A DNA stretch of 64,000 nucleotides from Chloroflexota bacterium (GCA_004347695.1 SLTK01000010.1:62001-126000); one strand, 5' to 3'; positions 18,931-29,914 are shown, counted from the first letter of the stretch. Numbers and translations: made by a program. Notes: a model not told the origin generated them from the sequence alone.

Positions 18931-20309
18931 TGAAACACATTCACCTGATCGGCATCGGAGGCTCTGGATTATCGGCAATCGCTCTGCTCCTCAAGGAGCG
19001 GGGATATACCGTCTCCGGTTCCGACCGCACCCTCTCCCCGCTGGCGCGGCAGTTGTCCGCCCACGGAGTGACGGTTTACGCGGGTCATGATGCCAATAAC
19101 GTTCTTCAGGCCGATGTGGTGGTACGTTCCTCTGCCATCACCGATGATAACCCGGAGGTTTTGGCCGCCCGGGATGCAGGCATCCCCGTTCTCAAACGCT
19201 CCGAATACCTTGGTCAATTGATGGCCGGCTGCCAGGGCATTGCCATTGCCGGAACACACGGCAAAACCACCACAACCGCAATGATCGCGTGGATCTTTAC
19301 CCGGTTGGGTCAGGACCCATCTTATATTATTGGCGGCGTGGCAAAAAACCTGGGAAACAACGCCCATGCAGGCAGCGGGCCGGTCTTTGTCATCGAAGCG
19401 GATGAATACGACAATATGTTCCTTGGCTTAACCCCCCGGGTTGAGGTTGTTTGCACCTTGGAACACGACCATCCTGATTGTTTCCCCACCCGGGAAAGCT
19501 ACAACGAGGCGTTCGTCCGCTTCGTTCAACGGCTGGAGCCAGATGGTATCTTGCTGGCGAGCGCAGACGATGCCGGTACCCGCTGGTTAGCCCGCAACCA
19601 CGGACGCGAGGATATTCGTCTTTTGACTTATGGCAAGGACACCCAGGCCGATTACCGGGCGGAAAACCTGGCGCCCAACCCGCATGGCGGTTTCGACTTT
19701 ACTGCGATGTACCATAACGAAAATCTGACGCCGGTCAGGCTGCAGGTTGCCGGTGAGCACAATGCCCTGAACGCACTGGCTGCACTGGCAGTCGCACACA
19801 CCCAGGGCCTGCCCGTTGATCAGGCTGCCACAGCGCTGGCCGAGTTCAGCGGCACCGGGCGGCGGTTCGAAATTCTTGGGGAAGCTGCCGGGGTCGTGGT
19901 TGTGGATGACTATGCCCACCATCCCACCGAAGTGAGAGCAACCCTGTCTGCCGCCCGCGCCCGCTATCCGGGCCGTCGCCTGTGGGCGGTCTGGCAGCCG
20001 CACACCTTTTCGCGCACAATCACCCTCCTGGATGATTTCATCGCCGCGCTGCAACAGGCCGATAGAGTCATCGTCACGGAAGTTTACGCTGCTCGCGAAC
20101 ACAACGAGGGCTTCTCATCCGCTGTTATTGTGGAAGCCATGACGCACCCTTCCACATATTTTGCCCCCACGCTTCTTTCTGCAACCCAATATCTCTTGGA
20201 GCAGTTGCAACCCGGCGACGTTCTGCTGGTGCTTTCAGCCGGCGATGCCGACCAAATCAGCGCCAGCGTTTACGCCGAATTGAAAAGCCAGGAGGAAAAT
20301 TATGCTTAA
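18930..20309 (+). CDS. murC: UDP-N-acetylmuramate--L-alanine ligase
   Basis: HLIGIGGSGLSAIALLL, GTHGKTTTTAMIAW, EADEYDNMFL, DDYAHHPTEVRATL. Confidence 0.96.
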   Translation: MKHIHLIGIGGSGLSAIALLLKERGYTVSGSDRTLSPLARQLSAHGVTVYAGHDANNVLQADVVVRSSAITDDNPEVLAARDAGIPVLKRSEYLGQLMAGCQGIAIAGTHGKTTTTAMIAWIFTRLGQDPSYIIGGVAKNLGNNAHAGSGPVFVIEADEYDNMFLGLTPRVEVVCTLEHDHPDCFPTRESYNEAFVRFVQRLEPDGILLASADDAGTRWLARNHGREDIRLLTYGKDTQADYRAENLAPNPHGGFDFTAMYHNENLTPVRLQVAGEHNALNALAALAVAHTQGLPVDQAATALAEFSGTGRRFEILGEAAGVVVVDDYAHHPTEVRATLSAARARYPGRRLWAVWQPHTFSRTITLLDDFIAALQQADRVIVTEVYAAREHNEGFSSAVIVEAMTHPSTYFAPTLLSATQYLLEQLQPGDVLLVLSAGDADQISASVYAELKSQEENYA

Positions 20310-20493
20310 ACAGCAAAAATGGGTCATTTCACCAACTTCCAAGTCCCAGGGCAATCTACCCCAGGAACTGCTGGAAGCCATTACCGGTGCGCCTGTACAC
20401 TCCCAAACGAAATACGCTGAAGGACTACCCAGATTGGCGCCCCTGGGAGATTCTCTACTATCCCGTTTGATTGAAAGGATCAAGGCGCTCTAA
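20302..20493 (+). CDS. Small protein of unknown function (63 aa) between murC and murB
   Basis: ATG preceded by AGGAGG (agccAGGAGGaaaattATG); fills an otherwise empty gap in a tightly packed operon. Confidence 0.6.
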   Translation: MLKQQKWVISPTSKSQGNLPQELLEAITGAPVHSQTKYAEGLPRLAPLGDSLLSRLIERIKAL

Positions 20494-20504
20494 CCGCCGT
20501 TGAT

Positions 20505-21473
20505 ATGATCAACCACCCGACCCCGCTTCCCATTCACGAACTGCGCGCGCAGCTGGGCGAACATTTTCAAGAAAATGTTCCAATGTCCAGCTATACCACC
20601 GCGCGGGTTGGCGGCCATGCCGCCGGCATGCTGGCGGTTGCCAGCGGTGAGGAGCTGGAACATGCGGTGCAGGTATTATGGAATCTTGAAGTGCCATTCT
20701 TCATCCTGGGCAGCGGCGCCAACCTCCTCGTCAGCGACCGCGGTTTCCACGGGGTGGTGATTTTGAACCGCGCGCATCTGATCAAAGTGGATGCGGCCGG
20801 CGACCCGCCATCCGTGTGGGCCGAATCTGGCGCGGTACTGGGCACCATTGCGCGGCGTGCAGGTCTGCGCGGCCTGGGCGGTCTGGAATGGGCTGCCACG
20901 GTCCCCGGAACGCTCGGCGGAGCCCTCTACGGCAACGCCGGCGCTTTTGGCGGCAATATGCAGCAATCCCTCATCATGGCAGAAATCTTGCATCCCATTG
21001 ATGGACGGTTGTTCTGGACCGCGGAGAAAATGGAATATGACTACCGCACCAGTGTCCTCAAGCGCCATCCGGGGCAGGCTGTCATTCTGGCGGCCCGCTT
21101 GCGCTTACAGCCAAGCACGCCGGAAGCCGTCAAGGCTGCCATCGCTGATTTATCCACCAAACGCCGCAGCACGCAGCCCCCGGGCGCCAGTCTGGGTTCC
21201 ATGTTCAAAAATCCGCCGGATGATTATGCCGGACGGCTAATCGAGGCGGCGGGGCTCAAAGGTACGCGGGTTGGCGGGGTACAGGTAAGCGAGGTTCATG
21301 CGAATTTCTTCGTTAATGATGAATCAGCCTGCGCCAGCGATTACTGGCAGTTGATCCAACTGGTACGCCGAACCGTGCAGGATAAATTTGGCATACAGTT
21401 GGAATTAGAAATAGAGCCCATCGGGGATTGGGACAGTGAGATGCAACGGGTAGAAAAGAGGATCTCTGAATGA
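20505..21473 (+). CDS. murB: UDP-N-acetylenolpyruvoylglucosamine reductase
   Basis: SYTTARVGGHA, LGSGANLLVSDRGF, GLEWAATVPGTLGGALYGNAGAFG, PPGASLGSMFKNP. Confidence 0.96.
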   Translation: MINHPTPLPIHELRAQLGEHFQENVPMSSYTTARVGGHAAGMLAVASGEELEHAVQVLWNLEVPFFILGSGANLLVSDRGFHGVVILNRAHLIKVDAAGDPPSVWAESGAVLGTIARRAGLRGLGGLEWAATVPGTLGGALYGNAGAFGGNMQQSLIMAEILHPIDGRLFWTAEKMEYDYRTSVLKRHPGQAVILAARLRLQPSTPEAVKAAIADLSTKRRSTQPPGASLGSMFKNPPDDYAGRLIEAAGLKGTRVGGVQVSEVHANFFVNDESACASDYWQLIQLVRRTVQDKFGIQLELEIEPIGDWDSEMQRVEKRISE

Positions 21474-22591
21474 CGGTAAAAACACGAATTGGCGTAATTT
21501 TTGGCGGCCGCTCGGGCGAACACGAAGTCTCGCTCCAGTCGGCGCGTTCGATTCTCGCCAATCTACCCCCCTCCCGCTTTGAGGTCATTCAGATTGCAAT
21601 CGACCATCAGGGACACTGGTTTGCCGGCGCGGATGCGCTCTCGGCGCTCGAATCGGGCAACCTGGGTGCGCTGGAAAATGTCACGCTGCTGCCCGAGCCT
21701 GGCAAAAATTGTCTGTACAGACTGCGCACCACCGATGCCGGGGTTGCACTCGAGAAATATGCCAATTTGGATGTTGTCTTCCCGGCGCTCCATGGGACCT
21801 TTGGCGAAGACGGCACCATCCAGGGCATGTTCGAGCTGGCCGGTATCGCTTATGTTGGCGCTGGCGTACTCGGCAGCTCGCTCGGAATGGACAAAGGTGT
21901 CTTCAAATCCGTCATGCAAGCGCACAATTTGCCGGTGCTGCCCGCTGTGGTAGTCACCCGTCGTCAGGTCGAGGCGGAGATGGAGCAGGTTATTCAGGCT
22001 GCCGAAACAATTTCAGCTTACCCACTCTTCACCAAACCAGCCAATCTGGGTTCATCGGTCGGCATCACCAAGTGCCGCTCGCGCGCTGATCTGGTCGAAG
22101 GTTTGATGGACGCTGCTCGTTTCGACCGCCGCATCGTCATCGAAAAAGGGTTGGCCAACGCTCGCGAGATCGAGGTCAGTGTACTTGGCAATGACCAGCC
22201 GCAAGCTTCTGTTCCCGGTGAAGTGGTTCCGGGGGAAGATTTTTACACTTACTCTGCCAAATACCTTTCCGATAACTCGAAACTGCTTATTCCGGCGCCT
22301 CTGCCGCCGCAGAAAGCCGCTGAAATTCAACAGATTGCAGTCGCCGCTTACCGCGCCATCGACTGCGCGGGAATGGCACGCGTCGATTTTTTGGTCAACG
22401 CCGATGACCTTTCCATATACATCAGTGAAGTCAACACCATTCCAGGATTTACTCGAATCAGCATGTACCCCAAGCTTTGGGAAGCCAGCGGCCTGTCCTA
22501 CCCGGCGCTCATCGAACGCCTGATTGACCTGGCGCTGGAACGCAAAGCTGACCGCGACCACACCGAATTCGAGTACAGGAGGACAGCATGA
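21470..22591 (+). CDS. ddl: D-alanine--D-alanine ligase
   Basis: GVIFGGRSGEHEVSLQSA, FPALHGTFGEDGTIQGM, KPANLGSSVGITK, ISEVNTIPGFT. Confidence 0.96.
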   Translation: MTVKTRIGVIFGGRSGEHEVSLQSARSILANLPPSRFEVIQIAIDHQGHWFAGADALSALESGNLGALENVTLLPEPGKNCLYRLRTTDAGVALEKYANLDVVFPALHGTFGEDGTIQGMFELAGIAYVGAGVLGSSLGMDKGVFKSVMQAHNLPVLPAVVVTRRQVEAEMEQVIQAAETISAYPLFTKPANLGSSVGITKCRSRADLVEGLMDAARFDRRIVIEKGLANAREIEVSVLGNDQPQASVPGEVVPGEDFYTYSAKYLSDNSKLLIPAPLPPQKAAEIQQIAVAAYRAIDCAGMARVDFLVNADDLSIYISEVNTIPGFTRISMYPKLWEASGLSYPALIERLIDLALERKADRDHTEFEYRRTA

Positions 22592-23622
22592 GAGCCGAAA
22601 AATTAATGCCCTCAATTTCCCGCTCTGATCTCGTGCGCCAGCGCCGTTCACAGCGCAGCACCCAGCACGTGACCAAGACCCGCCAGGCAGCCAGCTACCC
22701 GGCCCGATCCCAACCGGTCATCATGCGCAGTGATATCTTCAATGCGGCTCAACCGATTCAAACGAACAGCCGCAGCCGGGTTAAACGGCAGTTTTACTAT
22801 TCATTGGGAGCGTCCGGCGCAGAACTGCGCCTGCCCGCACTGCCATTTTTCAATGCTGGCGGCCGATTTATCTCGGCAATGATCGCAATCTTCGCTGCCC
22901 TGGCAATTTACGCACTGGGTTTTTCAGCCCAATTCCAGATTTCCGATATAACCATCGATGGAATTTCACGCCTCACTGCCGGTGATATTCAGGCAGTGGT
23001 TAATGTGCAGGGTGAGCAGATCGTGACTTTTGACCCGCAGGCGGCTCAAACTGCATTGAAAAAAGCCTTCCCTGACATTGGCAGCGTCAAAGTGCAGGTA
23101 GGATTGCCAGCCAAGGTTCGCATTCAAGTTGACGAGTTGCAGCCGGCTGTCGCCTGGAATGGCGGCGATACCGTTTACTGGATCGATGCCAACGGCGTAA
23201 TTTTACCGCCCCGCGGTGAACCCGGTGAACTGCTTACCATTGGCGCTGACGGCCAACCGCCGCTGCTCCCTCTGGCCGAGGTTGATGCTGCTGCCGCTTC
23301 ATCAAGCGCTGACGGCGCCCTCGCCGTGGTTGCTGCCGCCCCCGCAGAAATCTGGGGACGTCAGGTTGATCCGGAAATCCTCAAGCGCATGATTGACCTC
23401 CAAAAGATGATTCCCCCCGATTCCAAGCTGGTCTATAATTCTCTGAATGGTCTGGGTTGGGAAGATCCACATGGTTGGGATGTCTATATTGGTCGGGATC
23501 TGACGGATTTTGATCTCAAGTTGTCCATGTACACAGCCATCATCACGAATCTGGAACAACAAGGCATCTTTCCGCAAGACATGATCAGCGTCGAATTCAT
23601 CAACGCGCCGTTCTATAGATAA
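22588..23622 (+). CDS. ftsQ: FtsQ/DivIB-type cell division protein (POTRA)
   Basis: Position; N-terminal TM; POTRA-like FQISDITIDGISRLTAGDIQAVVNVQG and WIDANGVILPP. Confidence 0.85.
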   Translation: MRAEKLMPSISRSDLVRQRRSQRSTQHVTKTRQAASYPARSQPVIMRSDIFNAAQPIQTNSRSRVKRQFYYSLGASGAELRLPALPFFNAGGRFISAMIAIFAALAIYALGFSAQFQISDITIDGISRLTAGDIQAVVNVQGEQIVTFDPQAAQTALKKAFPDIGSVKVQVGLPAKVRIQVDELQPAVAWNGGDTVYWIDANGVILPPRGEPGELLTIGADGQPPLLPLAEVDAAAASSSADGALAVVAAAPAEIWGRQVDPEILKRMIDLQKMIPPDSKLVYNSLNGLGWEDPHGWDVYIGRDLTDFDLKLSMYTAIITNLEQQGIFPQDMISVEFINAPFYR

Positions 23623-23634
23623 GTGGAGCCCAAC

Positions 23635-24867
23635 ATGGATGATCCATTTGTAGTTGGAATTGATATCGGCACGACCAAGGTATGTACCCTGGTTGCGCGC
23701 GTGGAGGGGGAACGCAGCCTGCGAATTCTGGGGGTCGGGATTGAGCCCTCACAGGGGATTCGCAAGGGGACCATCGTTGATCTGGCTGCTGCTTCCACCG
23801 CTATTGCCCGATCGATCGAAAAAGCCCAGCGCACCTCAGGGCTTGAAATCACCTCTGCGCTGGTCAGTCTGGCCGGTTCGCACGTTGCCTCCGTCAACAG
23901 CCGCGGTGTTGTCGGCATTTCCGGCGGAGTCATCGACGAGCTGGACATTGCCCGCGCCCTCGAAGCTGCCCAGGCAGTTGCCATTCCCCACAACCGCCAG
24001 ATCATCCATGTCATCCAGCGCGGTTTTGTGGTGGATGGGCAGGACGGCATCCGCACACCCATTGGGATGCACGGCTACCGGATGGAAGTGGAAGCGCACA
24101 TCATCACGGCTGCTGAATCCACCGTCGAAAACCTGCGCCAGTGCGTGCAGGCGGCCGGTGTGGAAGCATCACAATTTGTCCTCAACCCGCTGGCGTCCGC
24201 CGAGGTTGTGCTCTCCGAAACCGAGCGCACCATGGGCGCCATTGTTTGCGATATCGGCGGCGGCACCACGGATCTGGCAATCTACATCGACGGTGACATC
24301 TGGCATACCATGGTGCTTGCCGTCGGCGGCAACCATATCACCTCGGATATCGCCCACGGGCTGCGTCTGCCCATTGATCAAGCTGAAGAGGTCAAAAAGA
24401 AATACGGCCATGCAGTTGAATCCGAAGTAGCCGAGGGAGACGTAATCAATGTGCGTTCATTTGGCCAGGAAGGTCCGGCCCAGGTGAACCGCCGTGAGTT
24501 GGCAAATATCATCGAGGCCCGGGTCGAGGAGATCTTCCAGTTGGTTTTACAGGAAATCAAGCGCTCGGGTTATGACGGCCTGCTGCCTGCGGGCATGGTT
24601 TTGACGGGAGGATCGAGCTTGCTGCCGGGGATACGCAACCTGGCCAGCACAGTTATGGGACTTCCAGTGCGCCTGGCGCGCCCCGAAAACCTGGTCGGTC
24701 TGACAGACCAGCTCCATTCGCCGGCTTACTCCACCAGCGTTGGCCTGCTTCACTGGGCGCTGCTGATGAGCGAAACCGGATTAGTGCACGAAAGGCGCCG
24801 CTCTCCTAAAGGAGGATTATTGGACTCGGACAAGATCAAAGACTTCTTGCGTCGGCTGCTTCCTTAA
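23635..24867 (+). CDS. ftsA: Cell division protein FtsA
   Basis: VVGIDIGTTKVCTLVA, VCDIGGGTTDLAIY, VLTGGSSLLPGI. Confidence 0.96.
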   Translation: MDDPFVVGIDIGTTKVCTLVARVEGERSLRILGVGIEPSQGIRKGTIVDLAAASTAIARSIEKAQRTSGLEITSALVSLAGSHVASVNSRGVVGISGGVIDELDIARALEAAQAVAIPHNRQIIHVIQRGFVVDGQDGIRTPIGMHGYRMEVEAHIITAAESTVENLRQCVQAAGVEASQFVLNPLASAEVVLSETERTMGAIVCDIGGGTTDLAIYIDGDIWHTMVLAVGGNHITSDIAHGLRLPIDQAEEVKKKYGHAVESEVAEGDVINVRSFGQEGPAQVNRRELANIIEARVEEIFQLVLQEIKRSGYDGLLPAGMVLTGGSSLLPGIRNLASTVMGLPVRLARPENLVGLTDQLHSPAYSTSVGLLHWALLMSETGLVHERRRSPKGGLLDSDKIKDFLRRLLP

Positions 24868-24943
24868 TGGTTTCTTTTGCAATTTTCCGAGACCATCGTT
24901 CATTCAACCCATCAACACAAGACAGGTTTAAGCGGAGGAAAAA

Positions 24944-26095
24944 ATGGAAATGAATTTTGGACAACAAGCTGAATCGTTCGCCCGTATCAAGGTTATTGGT
25001 GTGGGAGGGGGAGGATGCAACGCCGTCAATCGCATGATTGAAGAAGGTATGGGCGGGATAGAATTCGTCACCGTCAATACCGACGCCCAGGCATTGCTGC
25101 TCTCCAAGGCGCCGACCCGCGTTCGCATTGGCGACAAAGGGACACGCGGCCTTGGCGCTGGCGGTAACCCGGAGGTTGGCCGCAAAGCTGCCGAGGAGTC
25201 CGCTGAAGAGCTGTACGAAGTCCTCAAAGGCTCTGACATGGTCTTCGTGACCTCGGGTCTTGGCGGCGGCACCGGCACTGGAGCAGCCCCCATTGTGGCG
25301 CAAATTGCCAAAGAGGTTGGCGCGTTGACGATTGGCGTTGTCACCCGCCCGTTTGCCTTCGAGGGAGCTCGCCGCCAGCAATCGGCTGAACTTGGAATCA
25401 CCAAGCTCAAAGAACATGCCGATACCCTGATCGTGATCCCCAACGACCGTCTGCTGCAGATTGTGGATAAAAAGGTCAGCCTGACCGAAGCCTTCCGCAC
25501 TGCCGATGACGTGCTGCGCCAGGGTATTCAGGGCATCTCCGAATTGATCACCATCCCCGGCATGATCAACCTGGACTTTGCCGATGTGCGCGCCATCATG
25601 TCCGAAGGCGGCGCAGCGTTGATGGCTGTTGGACATGCCACCGGTGAAGACCGCGCCCGGGTTGCCGCTGAACTGGCAATTTCCAGCCAGTTGCTCGACA
25701 TCACCATTGATGGCGCCCGCGGCATTCTCTTCAACGTCACCGGCGGGAACAATCTTACGCTCTTCGAGGTCAACCAGGCTGCCGCCATCATCAAGGAAAC
25801 CGCGCACCCGGATGTCAATTTGATCTTCGGTGCCGTCATCGATCCCAACATGGGCGAAGAGGTCCGGATCACGGTCATTGCCACCGGCTTCGACCGCCCT
25901 TCCAGCGGGCGTTCCCCTTTATTGGAGACGCGCCCCGCAGCGAGGGAAGCAACCCAGCCTATCGCGGCGAGCAGCCTCACCAACAAGGCTGAGCGGCCAG
26001 CGCCAATTTCTACGCCGATCGAGTTTCAACCGCACGTCATGAACACGAACGATCTGGACATTCCGGCCTTCTTACGCAATCGTTCGACCCGGTAG
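24944..26095 (+). CDS. ftsZ: Cell division protein FtsZ
   Basis: [30 protein letters not shown] tubulin signature, C-terminal DIPAFLRNR. Confidence 0.98.
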   Translation: MEMNFGQQAESFARIKVIGVGGGGCNAVNRMIEEGMGGIEFVTVNTDAQALLLSKAPTRVRIGDKGTRGLGAGGNPEVGRKAAEESAEELYEVLKGSDMVFVTSGLGGGTGTGAAPIVAQIAKEVGALTIGVVTRPFAFEGARRQQSAELGITKLKEHADTLIVIPNDRLLQIVDKKVSLTEAFRTADDVLRQGIQGISELITIPGMINLDFADVRAIMSEGGAALMAVGHATGEDRARVAAELAISSQLLDITIDGARGILFNVTGGNNLTLFEVNQAAAIIKETAHPDVNLIFGAVIDPNMGEEVRITVIATGFDRPSSGRSPLLETRPAAREATQPIAASSLTNKAERPAPISTPIEFQPHVMNTNDLDIPAFLRNRSTR

Positions 26096-26115
26096 GTTCA
26101 ACCCGCTTCGCCCTG

Positions 26116-26370
26116 ATCTGGCCTGAAAAGGCCAGAGTTGGGTGGCTGATCGCCGCAATGACTGACCGTCTGGCTGTCGCATCCCCTTAGAAAGGGTTGA
26201 GTAAACAACCCTTTCTGAAAACACGCCTGCATCTGCGTAAACCATGCACCTGTCCCCTCCAAACAGGGCAGCCGGCTGCGCAGTGCCTTAATGGTAAGGT
26301 CCAAACCTGTCTAGCGAGAGCCTCTGGCGTCAATGCCAGGGGCTCTCCGGGTTTAAAGCCCTTTTTCCTT
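26116..26370 (+). ncRNA. Candidate structured 3'UTR / small RNA downstream of ftsZ, ending in a terminator-like hairpin
   Basis: Series of hairpins: CTGGCCT/AGGCCAG, AGAAAGGGTT/AACCCTTTCT, CCTTA/TAAGG, GAGAGCCtCTGGC/GCCAGgGGCTCTC, then GGGTTTAAAGCCCTTTTT. No ORF explains the region. Confidence 0.35.
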
Positions 26371-26413
26371 TATAATATTTACTGAGATGTCTGGAGGATA
26401 TGAACCATTGGGC

Positions 26414-26442
26414 TTGACACCGGTTTTTTTGTCAAGTAGAAT
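26414..26442 (+). promoter_or_regulatory. Sigma70-type promoter of riboswitch/ATPase transcript
   Basis: TTGACA (26414-26419), 17-nt spacer, TAGAAT (26437-26442). Confidence 0.85.
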
Positions 26443-26450
26443 TTTCCGTC

Positions 26451-26550
26451 TGTTGGGGAGTAGCTACCCTGTTTCAGGGCTGGTCTGCCGTCAAGCCGAA
26501 GAGGTTCTTCCGGTAGCCCAAACGCTCATCAGCGTTTAGCAAGACCATCA
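26451..26550 (+). promoter_or_regulatory. yybP-ykoY (manganese) riboswitch aptamer
   Basis: Diagnostic blocks in order: GGGGAGTAGC, GCCGTCAAGCCG, CCGG, hairpin AACGCTcatcAGCGTT, TTTAGCAAGACC. Located in the 5'UTR of a P-type cation ATPase. Confidence 0.92.
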
Positions 26551-26571
26551 CTAAGGTGGTGGTCTTTTTTT
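26541..26571 (+). terminator. Riboswitch-controlled intrinsic terminator
   Basis: AAGACCATCAC-taag-GTGGTGGTCTTTTTTT; 5' arm shared with the aptamer's 3' closing strand. Confidence 0.9.
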
Positions 26572-26612
26572 AATCCACCTGCCCCTATATTCACAAAGTC
26601 AAGGAGGCTACC

Positions 26613-29369
26613 ATGCAAGAATGGCATCGGATGGACTACCGCGCAGCAGCGTCGCAGTTGGATACAGAAGTCAAAAACGGGTTGGATCCGGCAGAAGCCG
26701 AGCAGCGTCTGCAAACCCATGGACCCAATGAACTGGTTGATCGTGGGCTAAAAAGTCCCTGGAAAATCTTGTGGGAGCAAGTGACCGAGGTCATGGTGCT
26801 GATCTTGATCCTGGCTGCCGGTATTTCATTTTTCCTCGGCGAGAACCTGGACGCCATCGTCATCCTGATCATTGTCATCCTGAACGCTATTCTGGGTTTT
26901 ACCCAGGAATATAAGGCGGAACAGGCCATGGCGGCCTTGAAAAAAATGGCCGTGCCCAAGGTTAAAGTACGCCGCGGCGGGCGGTTGCTGACTGTGGAAG
27001 CCCGCGTCCTGGTCCTGGGCGACATCATCCAGTTGGACGCCGGCGATGCCGTCCCCGCGGATTGCCGCCTGGTTGAGGCCTTCAACCTGCGAGTGCAGGA
27101 ATCCGTTCTGACCGGCGAGTCGGAGCCGGTGGAAAAAATAATTGAACCGCTCGACGGGGAAAACCTGGGCGTCGGCGACCGCCGCAATATGGTCTTCATG
27201 GGAACAGTGACCACTTTCGGCCGCGGCGTAGCCATGGTGACCTCAACCGGGATGAACACGGAACTCGGCAAGATCGCAGACCTGATCCAAACAGTTGGCA
27301 ACGAGCCCACCCCCCTGCAAAAACGCCTGTCTCAGCTTGGCAAAGGCCTGGCAATGGCCGCCCTGGTGATCGTTGGCATCGTTTTTGCCCTCGGCCTGGC
27401 GCGCGGCGAAGACTTTGAAAGCATGCTGCTGACCGGAATCAGCATGGCCGTTGCAGCTATCCCGGAAGGGTTAACCGCCGTTGTTACCATTGCGCTTGCC
27501 CTGGGAGCACAGCGGATGCTGCAGCGCCGTGCGTTGATCCGCAAGCTGCCGGCAGTGGAAACGCTGGGCTCGGTAACCGTTATTTGTTCGGACAAGACCG
27601 GGACTTTGACCGAAAATCGCATGACCGTCACGCTGGTCGATACCGCCGGCAATCGCGTCGATTTCCTCCAGGAAGTCAAGGAATACGCCCCGCGCCTGTC
27701 CGAAGATGACATCAACCACCCCGTTCAAGGATTTTCCACTGCCCTGGGGCTGATGCTGGTAGGCGGCGCATTGTGCAACGATGCGGTACTGGAAGAAAAC
27801 GAAGGCGAACCCGGAAGTTTCACGGCTGTTGGTGACCCCACGGAAGGCGCGCTGGTAATTGCTGCGGCCAAAGCCGGTTTATGGAAAGAAGATTTGCTCA
27901 AAACCATGCCGCGGATTGCAGAACTACCCTTTGATTCTGACCGCAAACGCATGACCACCGTTCATGAGCTTGACCGCAAACATCCCCTTGCTGTTATCCA
28001 GCCCTCCCAGCAGATAATCCAGGCTGCAAACGAAGCGCCATACCTGAGTATCACCAAAGGATCGGTTGACGGCTTACTGGATATATCGACCTCCGTCTGG
28101 GTGGATGACAAAGCCGTTCCTCTGGATGCTGCCTGGCGTGATCGGATCGATCAGGCCAATGCGGACATGGCAAAGAAAGGCATGCGAGTGCTGGGTATCG
28201 GCTACCGTTTCTGTCATGAGCCAACCGATCCCGCTTGCGCCCAGCCATCGGAGAGCGACCTGACCTTCATCGGCATGATGGGAATGATCGACCCGGCGCG
28301 CCCGGAAGTGCGCGATGCAGTCAATGTTGCCAAAGGCGCCGGAGTGCACGTCATTATGATTACCGGCGACCATCCGCTGACTGCCATGCACATTGCCAGG
28401 GAGCTGAATATCGCTGACGCGGAAAGCACCACATTAACCGGTCAGGACCTGGCAAAAATGGAAGTCGAGGACATCAAAACCAGGGTGGATCACGTCTCTG
28501 TTTTTGCCCGGGTTTCACCTGAACACAAACTTAAAATCGTCCAGGCGCTGCAGGAAAAGAACAACATTGTTGCCATGACGGGTGACGGGGTAAATGACGC
28601 CCCGGCGCTCAAAAAAGCCAATATCGGGGTTGCCATGGGTATCACCGGCACCGATGTTTCCAAAGAAGCATCCGATATGGTGCTGCTGGACGATAACTTT
28701 GCCACCATCGTAGCCGCCATCGAAGAAGGGCGCCGGATTTACGATAACATCCGTAAATTCATCAAATACGCCCTGACCTCCAATATGGGCGAGGTTCTGG
28801 TCATGCTTATCGGGCCATTCATCGGCTTCCCGCTGCCATTGACGCCGCTGCAAATCTTGTGGGTCAACCTGGTCACCGACGGTCTGCCCGGCCTGGCTTT
28901 GACCGTCGAACCGGTTGAGCCCGGAACGATGAAACGCAAGCCGCACTCCCCCACGGAAAGTATCTTTGCCCGCGGCCTTGGCATCGATATCCTCCTGATT
29001 GGTTTGATGCTGGCTGCAGTTTCGCTGGTGGCGGGGTTCTGGTCGCAAGCTACCGGTCACCCGGATAACTGGCAGACCATGATTTTCACGACCTTGACCA
29101 TCGCGCAAATGGGTAACGTTATGGCAGTGCGGTCGGACCTCGATTCAACCTTCAAGATCGGGTTTTTCTCCAACCGGATGCTGATCGGCGCCGTCCTTCT
29201 GACGGTGGCCTTGCAGATGGCCGTCATTTATGTGCCATTCCTGCAAGACGTTTTCAACACCCGGGCACTGCCCCTGACCGATTTGCTGGTCAGTCTCGGA
29301 TTGAGTGTGGTCCTGTTTTTCGGGGTCGAGGTCATCAAATGGACGCGCCGGCGTAAAGGCGTCGAATAA
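26613..29369 (+). CDS. P-type (P2A-like) cation-transporting ATPase, candidate Mn2+/Ca2+ exporter
   Basis: [52 protein letters not shown]; substrate suggestion from the upstream yybP-ykoY riboswitch. Confidence 0.93.
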   Translation: MQEWHRMDYRAAASQLDTEVKNGLDPAEAEQRLQTHGPNELVDRGLKSPWKILWEQVTEVMVLILILAAGISFFLGENLDAIVILIIVILNAILGFTQEYKAEQAMAALKKMAVPKVKVRRGGRLLTVEARVLVLGDIIQLDAGDAVPADCRLVEAFNLRVQESVLTGESEPVEKIIEPLDGENLGVGDRRNMVFMGTVTTFGRGVAMVTSTGMNTELGKIADLIQTVGNEPTPLQKRLSQLGKGLAMAALVIVGIVFALGLARGEDFESMLLTGISMAVAAIPEGLTAVVTIALALGAQRMLQRRALIRKLPAVETLGSVTVICSDKTGTLTENRMTVTLVDTAGNRVDFLQEVKEYAPRLSEDDINHPVQGFSTALGLMLVGGALCNDAVLEENEGEPGSFTAVGDPTEGALVIAAAKAGLWKEDLLKTMPRIAELPFDSDRKRMTTVHELDRKHPLAVIQPSQQIIQAANEAPYLSITKGSVDGLLDISTSVWVDDKAVPLDAAWRDRIDQANADMAKKGMRVLGIGYRFCHEPTDPACAQPSESDLTFIGMMGMIDPARPEVRDAVNVAKGAGVHVIMITGDHPLTAMHIARELNIADAESTTLTGQDLAKMEVEDIKTRVDHVSVFARVSPEHKLKIVQALQEKNNIVAMTGDGVNDAPALKKANIGVAMGITGTDVSKEASDMVLLDDNFATIVAAIEEGRRIYDNIRKFIKYALTSNMGEVLVMLIGPFIGFPLPLTPLQILWVNLVTDGLPGLALTVEPVEPGTMKRKPHSPTESIFARGLGIDILLIGLMLAAVSLVAGFWSQATGHPDNWQTMIFTTLTIAQMGNVMAVRSDLDSTFKIGFFSNRMLIGAVLLTVALQMAVIYVPFLQDVFNTRALPLTDLLVSLGLSVVLFFGVEVIKWTRRRKGVE

Positions 29370-29389
29370 TTCGAAAGCGTTTCTTGTAA

Positions 29390-29425
29390 AAAAATTCCCC
29401 CGCCAGGTTCCAGCGGGGGAATTTT
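29390..29425. terminator. Bidirectional-looking intrinsic terminator
   Basis: AAAATTCCCC.GC..ccaggttcca..GCGGGGGAATTTT between convergent genes. Confidence 0.8.
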
Positions 29426-29443
29426 CTCGTTCAATGTAGAAAT

Positions 29444-29719
29444 CTAGCGCCGGCCAAAATTTTTGGCCTGATAACTGAAGCGCCAGCGTTTGACCAGGGT
29501 GGTAAATTCGATCAGCAGCCGCCCGCGCCCCATTTCGGCAGTTTCCTGCTCGCCCTCCGGGACAGTCGAAAGCGCTTTGCGAATGGACTCAGCCGTTTCT
29601 TCGGTCAGGCCGTTGGTTTGTATCTCCTCCTCCCAGGTTTTGCGGGTTGCGTCATCGGTGGGAACCTTCTCGACCAGCTTGAGAATCTTTTTTTCTTCGG
29701 GTGATAAGTGATGTGCCAT
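29444..29719 (-). CDS. Small conserved-looking protein of unknown function
   Basis: 91 aa (MAHHLSPEEKKILKLVEK...); strong RBS AGGAGG upstream of the internal ATG. Confidence 0.6.
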   Translation of the reverse strand: MAHHLSPEEKKILKLVEKVPTDDATRKTWEEEIQTNGLTEETAESIRKALSTVPEGEQETAEMGRGRLLIEFTTLVKRWRFSYQAKNFGRR

Positions 29720-29914
29720 GCTTTTCCTCCTAAAACTCAGGCTGACAGCCAGTGAGTCTCTCCATTCATTATACCTGATCCCTGGCGGCCGGTCACGCAA
29801 CCAGGAGCCTTATGGCAGCCGGGCGAGTATTGTTGCATTTTTTAAAGAATGGTATTATCCAACCCGGAATTTTTTGTGACCCATACGATCTCTTTGCAGA
29901 AAGAATTGTTCCCC

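Noticed and set aside
24836-25807. 323-aa minus-strand ORF opposite ftsA/ftsZ
   Set aside because: Antisense shadow of highly conserved coding sequence.
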